A stretch of DNA of 64,000 nucleotides, from positions 186,001 to 250,000 of the forward strand of contig CAWJJU010000005.1 of assembly GCA_963843315.1 (NCBI GenBank). Reading direction: 5' to 3'. Positions 1 through 7,343 of this stretch are shown one piece after another. Positions within the stretch are counted from its first letter, which is position 1. Each line of letters opens with the position of its first letter. The notes beneath the pieces are model-generated. The model did not search any database. It had not been told where the DNA came from and saw nothing but the letters and a program-made list of their open reading frames with translations. The DNA is from JAWVFM01 sp963843315 (GTDB lineage Bacteria; Actinomycetota; Thermoleophilia; Solirubrobacterales; 70-9). The position numbers and the translations under genes were made by a program.

Positions 1-333
1 CCTGCCGACGGCCCTTACGCGCTGGAGCTGGCGCGCCGGCGCGGCGGCGCGATCGACGCCGTCGACGACGACGAGATCCGCGCCGGCATCCGCCTGCTGG
101 CCGAGACGACCGGGATCTTCACCGAGACCGCGGGCGGCGTGACCGTCGCGACCCTGCGAAAGCTGGCCGAGCGCGGCGACATCGATCCCGGCGAGCGGGT
201 GGTGGCCGTGATCACGGGCGAGGGGCTCAAGACCCTCGACGCCGTCCGCGAGGGCTTCCACATCGACGTGATCGAGCCCAGCGTCGACGCCTTCACCTCC
301 GAGGTGGAGCCCGCCACCCTCGCCGGGCGATAG
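1..333 (+). CDS. thrC: threonine synthase, C-terminal fragment (5' end outside window)
   Basis: The last 110 codons of a PLP-dependent threonine synthase, which converts O-phosphohomoserine to threonine. The reading frame is open from base 1 and stops with TAG at 331-333. The fragment reads like the closing part of the fold-type II enzyme: a TAGGVTVATL stretch followed by the late motif VVAVITGEGLKTLD and an FTSEVEP tail. The catalytic lysine lies upstream and cannot be checked. A sulfur-carrier-like gene follows after 14 bp, so the two are probably co-transcribed. Identity is by family resemblance of the C-terminal motifs only. Confidence 0.85.
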   Translation, partial: PADGPYALELARRRGGAIDAVDDDEIRAGIRLLAETTGIFTETAGGVTVATLRKLAERGDIDPGERVVAVITGEGLKTLDAVREGFHIDVIEPSVDAFTSEVEPATLAGR

Positions 334-347
334 ATTCCCGGCCCGAA

Positions 348-623
348 ATGGCTGTCACCGTGAAGATCCCGTCCCAGCTTCGGGCCGTCGCCGGAGGCGA
401 GGCCGAGCTTGAGGTGGAGGGCTCGACCGTGGGCGAGGCGCTCGACGCGGTCTTCGACGTGCACGAGGCACTTCGGGAGCGGCTCATCGCGGATGACGGC
501 CTGCGTCGCTTCGTGAACGTCTACGTCTCCGGGGAGGACATTCGCTTCCAGGACGGCCTGGACACCGCGCTCACCGACGGCGACGAGGTGACGATCCTCC
601 CCGCCGTTGCCGGTGGGCGCTAG
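348..623 (+). CDS. MoaD/ThiS/CysO-family ubiquitin-like sulfur carrier
   Basis: A 91-residue beta-grasp protein of typical MoaD/CysO length. It ends ...TILPAVAGGR, so the Gly-Gly that is adenylated and thiocarboxylated in this family sits at 89-90 and is followed by one extra Arg. A CysO-type carrier would need that residue removed by a Mec-like protease, as known for mycobacterial CysO; no such protease gene is in the window. Lying 14 bp after thrC, it more likely serves amino-acid sulfur metabolism than molybdopterin synthesis, but this is inference. Start ATG 348; the last 17 nt overlap the next gene. Confidence 0.8.
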   Translation: MAVTVKIPSQLRAVAGGEAELEVEGSTVGEALDAVFDVHEALRERLIADDGLRRFVNVYVSGEDIRFQDGLDTALTDGDEVTILPAVAGGR

Positions 624-1383
624 CACGGACCCCGCCGAGATCCCCGTCGCGATCCTCTGCGGTGGCCGCGGGACGAGGCTTCGAGAGCGCACGCACGCGC
701 TCCCGAAGGCGCTGGTCGAGGTCGGGCCGCATCCCATCATCTGGCACGTGATCCGGATCTACGCGGACCAGGGATTTCGGCGGTTCGTGCTGCTGACCGG
801 CTACCTGGGGGAGATGATCGACGAGTTCGTCGCGGGCGTCGGATGGCCTGACGGCGTCTCCGTCGAGTGCCTGGACACCGGGCTTGACACGCCGACCGGC
901 GGCCGGGTCGCGCGCGCCGGGGACCGCCTTCGCGACGGCACGTTCTGCCTGACGTACGCCGACGGCCTGGCCGACATCGACCTGCGGGGCCTGTGCGGGT
1001 ACCACGCGGCGAGCGATGCCCTCGCCACGATGACCGTGGTGCGCCCCTTCAACCAGTGGGGCGTCGCGGTGATCGGCGACGACGACCGCATCACCGGCTT
1101 CGAGGAGAAGCCGCGGATGGAGCAGTGGATCAACGGCGGCTTCCTGTGCATGGAGCCGGCGGCGCTCGGCTACGTCGAGGACGGCAGCATCCTCGAGCGC
1201 GAGCCGCTGGAGCGGATCGCTGCGGCGGGCGGGCTCGCCGCCTATCGCCACCACGGCTTCTGGGACTGCATGGACACCTACAAGGACGCGGTGGTGCTGA
1301 ACGACCTCTGGGCCTCTGGCGATGCTCCGTGGCGCACCTGGGCGGCGACCGGCGACACCGCGGACACTGCGAGCGGCGCGTGA
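607..1383 (+). CDS. rfbF: glucose-1-phosphate cytidylyltransferase-like nucleotidyltransferase
   Basis: A sugar-nucleotide pyrophosphorylase of about 258 residues. The nucleotide-binding signature ILCGGRGTRLRE is near residues 16-27, a metal-binding Asp lies in TYADGLAD, and a late GFWDCMDTYKD block is typical of the RfbF branch that makes CDP-glucose from CTP and glucose-1-phosphate. That late block and the linked dehydratase argue for CTP rather than dTTP or UTP. It may start at TTG 607 or GTG 613, inside the end of the preceding sulfur-carrier gene, so it is translationally coupled. The stop overlaps the next gene by 4 nt (GTGA). Confidence 0.8.
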   Translation: MPVGASTDPAEIPVAILCGGRGTRLRERTHALPKALVEVGPHPIIWHVIRIYADQGFRRFVLLTGYLGEMIDEFVAGVGWPDGVSVECLDTGLDTPTGGRVARAGDRLRDGTFCLTYADGLADIDLRGLCGYHAASDALATMTVVRPFNQWGVAVIGDDDRITGFEEKPRMEQWINGGFLCMEPAALGYVEDGSILEREPLERIAAAGGLAAYRHHGFWDCMDTYKDAVVLNDLWASGDAPWRTWAATGDTADTASGA

Positions 1384-2360
1384 GCGGGGTCGCGATGGTC
1401 ACCGGCGCGCGCGGGTTCGCCGGCGCGTGGCTGGCCAGGGCGCTGCTCGAGCGTGGGACGAAGGTCGTGTGCTTCGACCGCACCCCGCTGCCCGACGGCC
1501 GGCCCTCGACGCTGCGCCTGCTGGAGCTGGAGGGCCAGGTCACCGACTTCGAGGGGGACCTCCGCGATGCGGACGCCGTCAGCCGGGCAATCGCCGAGAA
1601 CGGCGTCGACACCGTCTTTCACCTAGCGGCGCAGGTGCTCGTGCACACCGCCGCGGAATCGCCGGCGCCGACCTTCGACTCGAACGTCCGCGGCACCTGG
1701 ACCGTGCTGGAGGCCTGCAGGCTCGTTGGGGTGGAGCGGGTGGTGGTCGCCTCCTCCGACAAGGCCTACGGCGCCCACGAGACGCTGCCCTACCGCGAGG
1801 ACTTCGCCCTTGCGCCCACTGCGCCGTACGAGGCCTCCAAGGCGGCGGCCGATCTCATCGCGCGCAGCTACTGGCCGAGCTACCGGCTGCCGGTCGCCGT
1901 CACGCGCTTCGCCAACCTCTATGGGGGCGGGGACACGAACTGGTCGCGCCTCATCCCCGAGGCCGTGACCGCGGCGATCGAGGGCCGCGCGCCGGTGCTT
2001 CGCTCCGACGGGTCGCCCGAGCGGGACTTCCTGCACGTCGAGGACGCCGCTCGCGCCTATCTGGCGATCGCCGACGCGCTCGATCGCGACGACGTGCGCG
2101 GGGAGGCCTTCAACGCGGGCGGGGGCAGGCCGTACCCGGTGGGCGACGTCGTCGCCGCGATCGCCCGCCTGGCGGGTACGGGCGTGGAGCCCGACATCCG
2201 GGGAACGGGCAATCCGGAGGGAGAGATCGATCGCCAGTACGTCGACCCCGCCAAGCTGCGGGAGCGCACCGGATGGGTTCCCTCGCTGGAGCTCGAGGAG
2301 GGCCTGGCGCGGACGATCGACTGGTACCGCGCCCACCCCCAGGTTCGGCCGCCTGGTTGA
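1380..2360 (+). CDS. rfbG: NAD-dependent CDP-glucose 4,6-dehydratase-like epimerase/dehydratase
   Basis: An extended short-chain dehydrogenase of 326 residues. The Rossmann motif TGARGFAG is near residues 7-14, a VVVASSDKAYG block near 120-128, and the catalytic YEASK (YxxxK) near 149-153. The SSDKAY motif and the later GGGDTNWSRLIPE block resemble CDP-glucose 4,6-dehydratases, which make CDP-4-keto-6-deoxyglucose for deoxyhexose synthesis. GTG 1380 is chosen because it overlaps the upstream TGA in a GTGA junction. With the upstream cytidylyltransferase it forms the first two steps of a CDP-deoxysugar pathway; later enzymes are not adjacent. GDP-mannose dehydratase-like activity cannot be excluded. 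Confidence 0.78.
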   Translation: MSGVAMVTGARGFAGAWLARALLERGTKVVCFDRTPLPDGRPSTLRLLELEGQVTDFEGDLRDADAVSRAIAENGVDTVFHLAAQVLVHTAAESPAPTFDSNVRGTWTVLEACRLVGVERVVVASSDKAYGAHETLPYREDFALAPTAPYEASKAAADLIARSYWPSYRLPVAVTRFANLYGGGDTNWSRLIPEAVTAAIEGRAPVLRSDGSPERDFLHVEDAARAYLAIADALDRDDVRGEAFNAGGGRPYPVGDVVAAIARLAGTGVEPDIRGTGNPEGEIDRQYVDPAKLRERTGWVPSLELEEGLARTIDWYRAHPQVRPPG

Positions 2361-2411
2361 TTGACTGGCTGCGGGATGATCGGCGTGTTGCTCCAGGCAA
2401 CCGTCCTCTAG

Positions 2412-2484
2412 CGCGCCCGGCAGGATTCGAACCTGCGGCCTCCTGCTCCGGAGGCAGGCGCTCTATCCACTGAGCTACGGGCGC
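2412..2484 (-). tRNA. tRNA-Arg (anticodon CCG)
   Basis: Read on the minus strand it folds as a standard cloverleaf of 73 nt. The acceptor stem GCGCCCG pairs with CGGGCGC, the D-arm is GCTCAGTGGATAGAGC, the anticodon stem CCTGC/GCAGG encloses loop CTCCGGA (anticodon CCG, codon CGG), and the T-arm contains GGTTCGAATCC. CCA is not encoded. No integrase gene or duplicated tRNA 3' end is visible nearby. Confidence 0.96.
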
Positions 2485-2528
2485 GTGGCGCCCCAGCTTA
2501 GACACTGAGGCGTCAGGAGAGACAGAAG

Positions 2529-2562
2529 CGAACACATGTTCGTCCGACGGGCTCCATAGCCT
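2529..2562 (+). promoter_or_regulatory. LexA/SOS box and leaderless promoter for the PD-(D/E)XK nuclease
   Basis: CGAACACATGTTCG at 2529-2542 is a perfect CGAAC-N4-GTTCG inverted repeat, the LexA operator type of actinobacteria and Bacillus (Bacillus consensus CGAACRNRYGTTYG). It overlaps the expected -35 of a -10 hexamer TAGCCT at 2557-2562, which lies 7 nt before the GTG start at 2570. The geometry is that of a repressor blocking a promoter that makes a leaderless mRNA. Confidence 0.8.
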
Positions 2563-2569
2563 GCTCGAT

Positions 2570-3043
2570 GTGAAAGTTCGCGGTCGAGGAAACCCTGGCG
2601 AGGCGGCGGTCCTGAACGCGCTGGTTCAGCGAGGTTTCGACGTCCTGCTGCCGTTTGGAGATGGTCATCCGTATGACCTCGTCCTTGACGTTCCCGATGT
2701 GGGTTTCTTGCGGATTCAATGCAAGACAGCATGGAGGGAGAAGGGGTGCCTTCGATTCAACACTCGTGCCACCGACCACGGCCGCGGCCGGGCCGGGTAC
2801 CACGGCCTTGCAGAATTGTTTGGCGTGTTCTCTCGGGTGGATGGAAGCGTCTACCTGGTTCCGGTGGAACAGCTTGCGTTCAGCGAGGGACGGCTGAGGC
2901 TGGAGCCCACGCGAAACAAGCAGCAACGAAACGTGCGATTCGCCGGCGACTACGAGATTGGAAACTGGTCCGTCGAGCGCCTGTCGGGAGTGGTACCTGG
3001 CAAAGCCGAGTCGCTCCCCTCGCACGCTCTCGTCGCTGATTGA
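2570..3043 (+). CDS. small PD-(D/E)XK-fold endonuclease-like protein, probably SOS-regulated
   Basis: A 157-residue protein whose N-terminal half resembles group I-intron-type PD-(D/E)XK endonucleases (I-Ssp6803I-like). A conserved Glu sits in an early helix (GEAAVLNALVQRGF), followed by YDLVLD near residue 34 (acidic metal ligand) and the core strand RIQCKTA near 48-52 (Q-x-K catalytic signature). The C-terminal half, rich in aromatic and basic residues, could contact DNA. Base composition is visibly less G+C-rich than the neighbours, suggesting acquisition. The GTG start is set by a -10 hexamer 7 nt upstream. It is not inside an intron or intein, so a host role in repair or defence is possible; function is inferred. 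Confidence 0.6.
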   Translation: MKVRGRGNPGEAAVLNALVQRGFDVLLPFGDGHPYDLVLDVPDVGFLRIQCKTAWREKGCLRFNTRATDHGRGRAGYHGLAELFGVFSRVDGSVYLVPVEQLAFSEGRLRLEPTRNKQQRNVRFAGDYEIGNWSVERLSGVVPGKAESLPSHALVAD

Positions 3044-3070
3044 AGCGGCTCGTCCGTAGGATCAGGGGCG

Positions 3071-4228
3071 GTGGCGGAGATGAGCGTCGGACTGGTCGGA
3101 AGCTCGCGCAAGGAGCACGAGCTGCGCCTGCCGCTGCACCCGCGTCAGATCGCCGACATCGCCCCGGAGCTCAGGCGCCGCCTGGTCGTCGAGCGCGGCT
3201 ACGGCGAGCGCTTTCAGGTCGCCGATTCGGAGCTGGCCGACCTCGGCGTGAGCCTCGCCTCCCGCGAGCGGGTGATCGCGGGGACGGACCTCGTAGTCAT
3301 TCCCAAGCCCATGGCCGCCGACGTCGAAGCGATGCGCGAGGGGCAGACGCTGTGTGGATGGGTGCACGCGGTTCAGGACACCGAGATCACGCAGCTCGCC
3401 ATCGACAGGAAACTCACGGCCATCACCTGGGAGTCGATGAACTTCTGGGGCGAGGAGGGGTCGTTTCGCGTGCACGTGTTCCAGGAGAACAACGAGCTCG
3501 CGGGCTACTGCTCGGTTCTCCACGCGATGCAGCTGCGCGGGATGACGGGCGAGTACGGGCGCAAGCTCCGCGGCGCCGTGGTGGGCTTCGGGGCGACGGG
3601 GCGCGGCGCGATCGCCGCCCTGACGGCGCTGGGGGTTCACGAGGTCACCTGCCTGACCAGCCGCCCGACGGCGACGGTGGCCGATCCGATCCACGGCGTC
3701 GAGCTGGTCACGTTCGAGCGCGACCCCGACGACTCCAGCCAGGGGCTCGAGCTCGATGCGCCCCACGACACCGTCGCTGAGCTCCTTGCCGAGTTCGACG
3801 TCATCGTCAACTGCGTGCTGCAGGACACCGACCGGCCGCTGATCCTCGTTCGCGAGGAGGAGCTCGAGCTGTTCGCTCCCGGGACCGTGTTCGTCGACGT
3901 CTCCTGTGACGAGGGCATGGGGTTCGAGTGGGCCCGCCCGACGACCTTCGCCGACCCGATGTTCGAGGTGGGGAGGGGCCGCTTCAACTACGGCGTCGAC
4001 CACAGTCCCTCGCTGCTCTGGGACGCGGCGACGTGGGAGATCGGCACCGCGTTCGCCGAGGTGCTGCCGGACCTGTCGGGCGGCCCCGATGCCTGGCAGC
4101 GCAGTGAGACGGTGAGTCGCGCCATCGAGATCCGCGACGGGCGGCTGCTGAACGAGAAGATCATCTCCTTCCAGGGGCGGGCCGGCGAGTTCCCGCACGA
4201 GATCCAAGGCGACCAAGAGGAGGCCTAG
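3071..4228 (+). CDS. alanine dehydrogenase/PNT-like protein, N5-(carboxyethyl)ornithine synthase type
   Basis: A 385-residue protein with the alanine dehydrogenase/transhydrogenase architecture: an N-terminal substrate domain beginning SVGLVGSSRKEHELRLPLHP, then a Rossmann domain with GAVVGFGATGRGA near residue 170. The N-terminal pattern and the GQTLCGWVHAVQ block are closer to N5-(1-carboxyethyl)ornithine synthase than to true alanine dehydrogenase or lysine-2-oxoglutarate reductase. It would use NAD(P)H to join or split an amino acid and a keto acid; the substrate is not predictable. Start GTG 3071 (ATG 3080 is an alternative). A VOC-family gene follows after 2 bp, probably in the same operon. 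Confidence 0.65.
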   Translation: MAEMSVGLVGSSRKEHELRLPLHPRQIADIAPELRRRLVVERGYGERFQVADSELADLGVSLASRERVIAGTDLVVIPKPMAADVEAMREGQTLCGWVHAVQDTEITQLAIDRKLTAITWESMNFWGEEGSFRVHVFQENNELAGYCSVLHAMQLRGMTGEYGRKLRGAVVGFGATGRGAIAALTALGVHEVTCLTSRPTATVADPIHGVELVTFERDPDDSSQGLELDAPHDTVAELLAEFDVIVNCVLQDTDRPLILVREEELELFAPGTVFVDVSCDEGMGFEWARPTTFADPMFEVGRGRFNYGVDHSPSLLWDAATWEIGTAFAEVLPDLSGGPDAWQRSETVSRAIEIRDGRLLNEKIISFQGRAGEFPHEIQGDQEEA

Positions 4229-4230
4229 AC

Positions 4231-4587
4231 ATGGACAGGCTCGATTTCATCGGCATCCCATCGACCGACGCCGACCGCTCGCGCGCGTTCTACGTCGACA
4301 CGCTCGGGCTGCGGCCCGACGAGAAGTCGAACTACGAGTTCTGGATCGGCGACACCTGCTTCGGCATCTGGGAGCCGGAGCGCCAGGGCCGCGAGTTCGC
4401 GCCGCAGAAGAACGCGCACCCCGCGATCCACGTCGACGACGTCGCGGCCGCCCGAGCCGAGCTCGAGGCGAAGGGGGTCGAGTTCAGCGGCGAGACCTTC
4501 GACACGGGCGTCTGCCACATGGCGCTCTTCACCGACCCGGACGGCAACGACCTGATGCTCCACCACCGCTACAAGCCGCGGGACTGA
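4231..4587 (+). CDS. VOC/glyoxalase-like metal-dependent protein
   Basis: A 118-residue single-module vicinal-oxygen-chelate protein. It has the two beta-alpha-beta-beta-beta halves: DFIGIPSTDADRSRAFYVDTLGL at the start and a C-terminal FTDPDGNDLMLHHRY block with the usual PDGN turn before a metal-binding position. Members include lyases, dioxygenases and binding proteins, so no substrate is assigned. It starts 2 bp after the upstream dehydrogenase-like gene and is likely co-transcribed with it. Confidence 0.8.
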   Translation: MDRLDFIGIPSTDADRSRAFYVDTLGLRPDEKSNYEFWIGDTCFGIWEPERQGREFAPQKNAHPAIHVDDVAAARAELEAKGVEFSGETFDTGVCHMALFTDPDGNDLMLHHRYKPRD

Positions 4588-4745
4588 GCCGCCCGTAGCT
4601 ACACCCCAGGCCCAAGGGGCACTGAGCGGTCTCCGGGCGCTTTTCCGGTCATATGAGCCGGAAAGGCGCCCCGGCGCCGCTGAAGGGCCCGGCGGCGGTG
4701 GCTCGGCCAGGTGCCGCTGACGCCCCCCGCGTTACCGTTGCGCGC

Positions 4746-5717
4746 GTGGACCTCGACCTCGTCTTCTACGGCACCGGGGGCTCGGTGCCGACCGCCCGCC
4801 GCGCGACGGCCTGCGTGCTGGTGCGGCGCGGGGGCGACCGGCTGCTCTTCGACTGCGGCGAGGGTGCCCAGCGCCAGATGCAGCGCTCAACCGGCCTGGT
4901 GCAGGTCAGCGACATCTTCGTCACCCACCTGCACGCCGACCACTACCTGGGCCTGCCCGGGTTGCTGAAGACCTACGACCTGACCGATCGCCAGGCGCCG
5001 CTGCGGATCTTCGGCCCCGAGGGCCTCGCCGAGCTGATGACCGCCCTGGGGCGCGTGTTCGGACGCATCTCCTATCCGTTGGAGATCTCGGAGCTGGCGC
5101 CGGGCGACCGCATTCCTTTCGACGAGTACGAGGTCGCGCCCTTCGCCGTCGACCACCGGCTGGCCGCGAACGGCTACGCCCTGGTCGAGCAGGGTCGCCC
5201 CGGCCGCTTCGATGTCGAGGAGGCGAAACGCCTGGGAGTGCGGCCGGGTCCCGACTTCAGCCGCCTGCAGGCCGGCGAGACGGTCGACGGCAGCGACGGG
5301 CCCGTCGCCCCCGCGCAGGTGCTGGGCGAGGCGCGTTCGGGCCGCAAGGTCGTGATCACCGGCGATACGCGCCCCTGCGAGATGACGCGCATCGCTGCGC
5401 ACGAGGCCGAGGTGCTCGTGCACGATGCGAGCTTCGCCGACGACGAGGTCGAACGCGCGGCCCTCACCGGCCACTCCACCGCAAGGCAGGCGGCCGAGCT
5501 CGCCCGGGACGCGGGCGTCGGGATGCTCGCGCTGGTGCACGTCTCCTCCCGCTACAACGTCGGCCAGGTCCTCGAGCAGACCGAGGAGGCCTTCCCGGGC
5601 GCCGTCGCACCGCGCGACTTCGACATCGTCGAGGTACCGCTCCCAGAGCGCGGGGGGCCGAAACTGATCCATCGCGGGGCGCGCCCGCCCCGCGAGAAGC
5701 TCGGTAATCCCGCATGA
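4746..5717 (+). CDS. rnz: ribonuclease Z (tRNA 3' endonuclease)
   Basis: A metallo-beta-lactamase nuclease of 323 residues that trims tRNA 3' trailers. The zinc motif THLHADH lies near residues 59-65; later ligands are in VDHRL, ITGDTRPCE, LVHDASF and the RNase Z-specific TGHSTARQAA loop. GTG 4746 is preferred over an ATG at 4653. A TACCGT -10-like hexamer at 4733-4738 lies 7 nt upstream, and the family N-terminus (DLVFYGTGGSVPTA) begins exactly there, whereas the upstream extension is low-complexity. Its TGA overlaps the ATG of the next gene. The encoded tRNA-Arg lacks CCA, so this enzyme is expected to process it. Confidence 0.9.
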   Translation: MDLDLVFYGTGGSVPTARRATACVLVRRGGDRLLFDCGEGAQRQMQRSTGLVQVSDIFVTHLHADHYLGLPGLLKTYDLTDRQAPLRIFGPEGLAELMTALGRVFGRISYPLEISELAPGDRIPFDEYEVAPFAVDHRLAANGYALVEQGRPGRFDVEEAKRLGVRPGPDFSRLQAGETVDGSDGPVAPAQVLGEARSGRKVVITGDTRPCEMTRIAAHEAEVLVHDASFADDEVERAALTGHSTARQAAELARDAGVGMLALVHVSSRYNVGQVLEQTEEAFPGAVAPRDFDIVEVPLPERGGPKLIHRGARPPREKLGNPA

Positions 5718-6313
5718 GCACCAACCGCCTGGAGGCGTTCTCCGACGGCGTCATCGCCATCGCCATCACGCTGCTGACCCTCGACCTGAAGGTCCCCGAC
5801 CCCGGCACCACGGGATCGCTGGGCCATGCCCTAGTAGAGCAGTGGCCCAACTACGCGGCCTACGTCGTGAGCTTCGCGACCATCGGCATCATCTGGATCA
5901 ACCACCACGCGATGGTCCAGCGCCTGCGCGAGGTCGACCACACGTTCCTCGTGCTCAACCTCTTCCTGCTGCTGACGATCGGGGTGCTGCCGTTCACGAC
6001 GTCGCTGGTCGCCGCGTATCTGCGCGAGCCGGGCGAGCACCTCGCCGCGGCGGTCTACGCCGGCTCGCTGCTGGCCATGGGCTTCGCCTTCCTGCTCGCC
6101 AACGACTGGATCCTTCGCCGCCGCCCCGAGCTCCTGCGCGAGGGCCTCGGCGAGCCCGAGCGCGCCGAGCTGTTTCGCCGCAACTTCGTCGGGCTCGTTC
6201 CCTACATGGCGGCCGTCGCGCTGGCGCCCCTGTCCGGCTACGCGTCGCTGGCCCTGTGCGGCCTCGTGGCGGGCTACTACGCGCTGCCTCGGACCACGCG
6301 CTCGCCGGTCTAG
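5714..6313 (+). CDS. TMEM175-family (DUF1211) potassium-channel-like membrane protein
   Basis: A 199-residue, mostly hydrophobic protein starting NRLEAFSDGVIAIAITLLTLDL. The FSDGV-x3-I-x2-T signature in the first helix is the selectivity-filter-like motif of the bacterial and lysosomal TMEM175 potassium channels. About six membrane segments can be seen, matching one six-helix repeat, so a functional channel would be a tetramer. It overlaps rnz by 4 nt (ATGA) and overlaps the end of a convergent hydrolase gene by 4 nt. The tie to rnz is probably only transcriptional. Confidence 0.85.
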   Translation: MSTNRLEAFSDGVIAIAITLLTLDLKVPDPGTTGSLGHALVEQWPNYAAYVVSFATIGIIWINHHAMVQRLREVDHTFLVLNLFLLLTIGVLPFTTSLVAAYLREPGEHLAAAVYAGSLLAMGFAFLLANDWILRRRPELLREGLGEPERAELFRRNFVGLVPYMAAVALAPLSGYASLALCGLVAGYYALPRTTRSPV

Positions 6314-7218
6314 CCCAGCGGAGCCACGAGATCGCCGACCACCGTGGCGATCTCCGCCGCGCGCTCTTCCTGAAGGAAGTGCCTGGCATCGACGAGCGTG
6401 GGATCGGTGACCCCGAGCACGCGCTTGGCGATCTCCAGCTGGTCGTGGCCGAGAGCGGTGTCCTTCTCACCCCAGACGATGCGCGCCGGGTATTCGCGGG
6501 CGCCCAGCCCGGCCCACAGCATGCGCCGGTGATCGCCCGTGAGCTCAAACCCGCGCATGATCCGCAGGAACGCCCGGCCGCCGTCGCCGCGGCGAAGCAG
6601 GTGGTGGTGCACCTCGATCTCTGCCCTGCTCACCGCGTCGCGCTGCGCCAGGCCGATTCGCCGGTAGAGCTGCGCGAACGCGGACAGCGGGGTGCCGCGC
6701 AGGTACAGGCCCCCGATCACCGGGATCGCGAACGGCCGCATCGTCCAGGGCCGCCGGAACGTCGCCGGGTCGAGCATGGTGTTCAGCGCCGTCAGCGACA
6801 GGACCCGCTCGGGGTTGCGCACCGCCCACTCGCCGCCGACCGGGCCGCCGATGTCGTGCACCACCAGGTGGCAGCGCTCGATCCCGAGCGCGTCGAGCGC
6901 CTCGCCCATCCAGCGCGCGAGGCCCGGCCACCGGTAGTCGAACGACTCCGGGCGGTCCGCCAGCCCCAGCCCCGGGAAGTCGAAGGCGATCGCGCGCAGG
7001 CCCTCGTCGGCCAGCCTGGGGATCAGGCGCCGGTAGAGAAACGAGCTCGTGGGGACCCCGTGCACGAGCACGACGGGCCCCGCGAGGGGGTGCCCCTGCT
7101 CGCGCACGAAGCTGCGCACTCCGGCGGCCTCGAAGAACCTGCCCGCCGTGCGGTGGGCGTCGAGGACCTCGCGGGCCGCCTCGGACAGGTTCGATGCGCC
7201 GGTGGTCCCCTGAGCCAT
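6310..7218 (-). CDS. alpha/beta hydrolase, haloalkane dehalogenase/epoxide hydrolase-like
   Basis: A 302-residue alpha/beta hydrolase. It has the oxyanion motif VHGVPTS and a nucleophile elbow VVHDIGGP with Asp as nucleophile near residue 120. Asp at that position is diagnostic of the haloalkane dehalogenase, epoxide hydrolase and fluoroacetate dehalogenase clan rather than esterases. The acid (WGEKDT) and a terminal His (DARHFLQEE) complete the triad. Start ATG 7218 is preferred to an in-frame codon six residues upstream. The gene is divergent from pyrR and convergent with the channel gene. The substrate cannot be predicted. Confidence 0.8.
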   Translation of the reverse strand: MAQGTTGASNLSEAAREVLDAHRTAGRFFEAAGVRSFVREQGHPLAGPVVLVHGVPTSSFLYRRLIPRLADEGLRAIAFDFPGLGLADRPESFDYRWPGLARWMGEALDALGIERCHLVVHDIGGPVGGEWAVRNPERVLSLTALNTMLDPATFRRPWTMRPFAIPVIGGLYLRGTPLSAFAQLYRRIGLAQRDAVSRAEIEVHHHLLRRGDGGRAFLRIMRGFELTGDHRRMLWAGLGAREYPARIVWGEKDTALGHDQLEIAKRVLGVTDPTLVDARHFLQEERAAEIATVVGDLVAPLG

Positions 7219-7285
7219 GCGCGGTAATCCTCGCACCTTGCGCGGAGGTGAAACCGTGCCTTCGAGTGCCGCCGGATGCCCCTGC

Positions 7286-7343
7286 TAGGGTTGCCCCGTC
7301 GGTTCCTTTAACCAGGTCCAGAGAGACCAGGAAGGGGCGCGAG
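7286..7343 (+). promoter_or_regulatory. pyr operon promoter and PyrR-binding leader hairpin
   Basis: A TAGGGT -10 hexamer at 7286-7291 precedes a ~46-nt leader. Bases 7305-7335 fold as CCUU (UAA bulge) CC-A-GGU, an octaloop CCAGAGAG, then ACC-A-GG AAGG. The loop and closing bases match the PyrR-binding element known from Bacillus and mycobacteria (UCCAGAGAG core). The 3' strand contains the GGAAGGGG ribosome-binding sequence for pyrR, so UMP-bound PyrR should block translation initiation rather than drive a terminator; no terminator is visible. Confidence 0.85.

Noticed and set aside
2412..3043. Integrated mobile element at tRNA-Arg
   Set aside because: The neighbouring gene is a small nuclease rather than an integrase, and no second copy of the tRNA 3' end (attachment-site duplication) is seen nearby.
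4653..4745. N-terminal extension of RNase Z from ATG 4653
   Set aside because: The extra 31 residues are low-complexity and lie upstream of the -10 element; the conserved N-terminus begins at GTG 4746.
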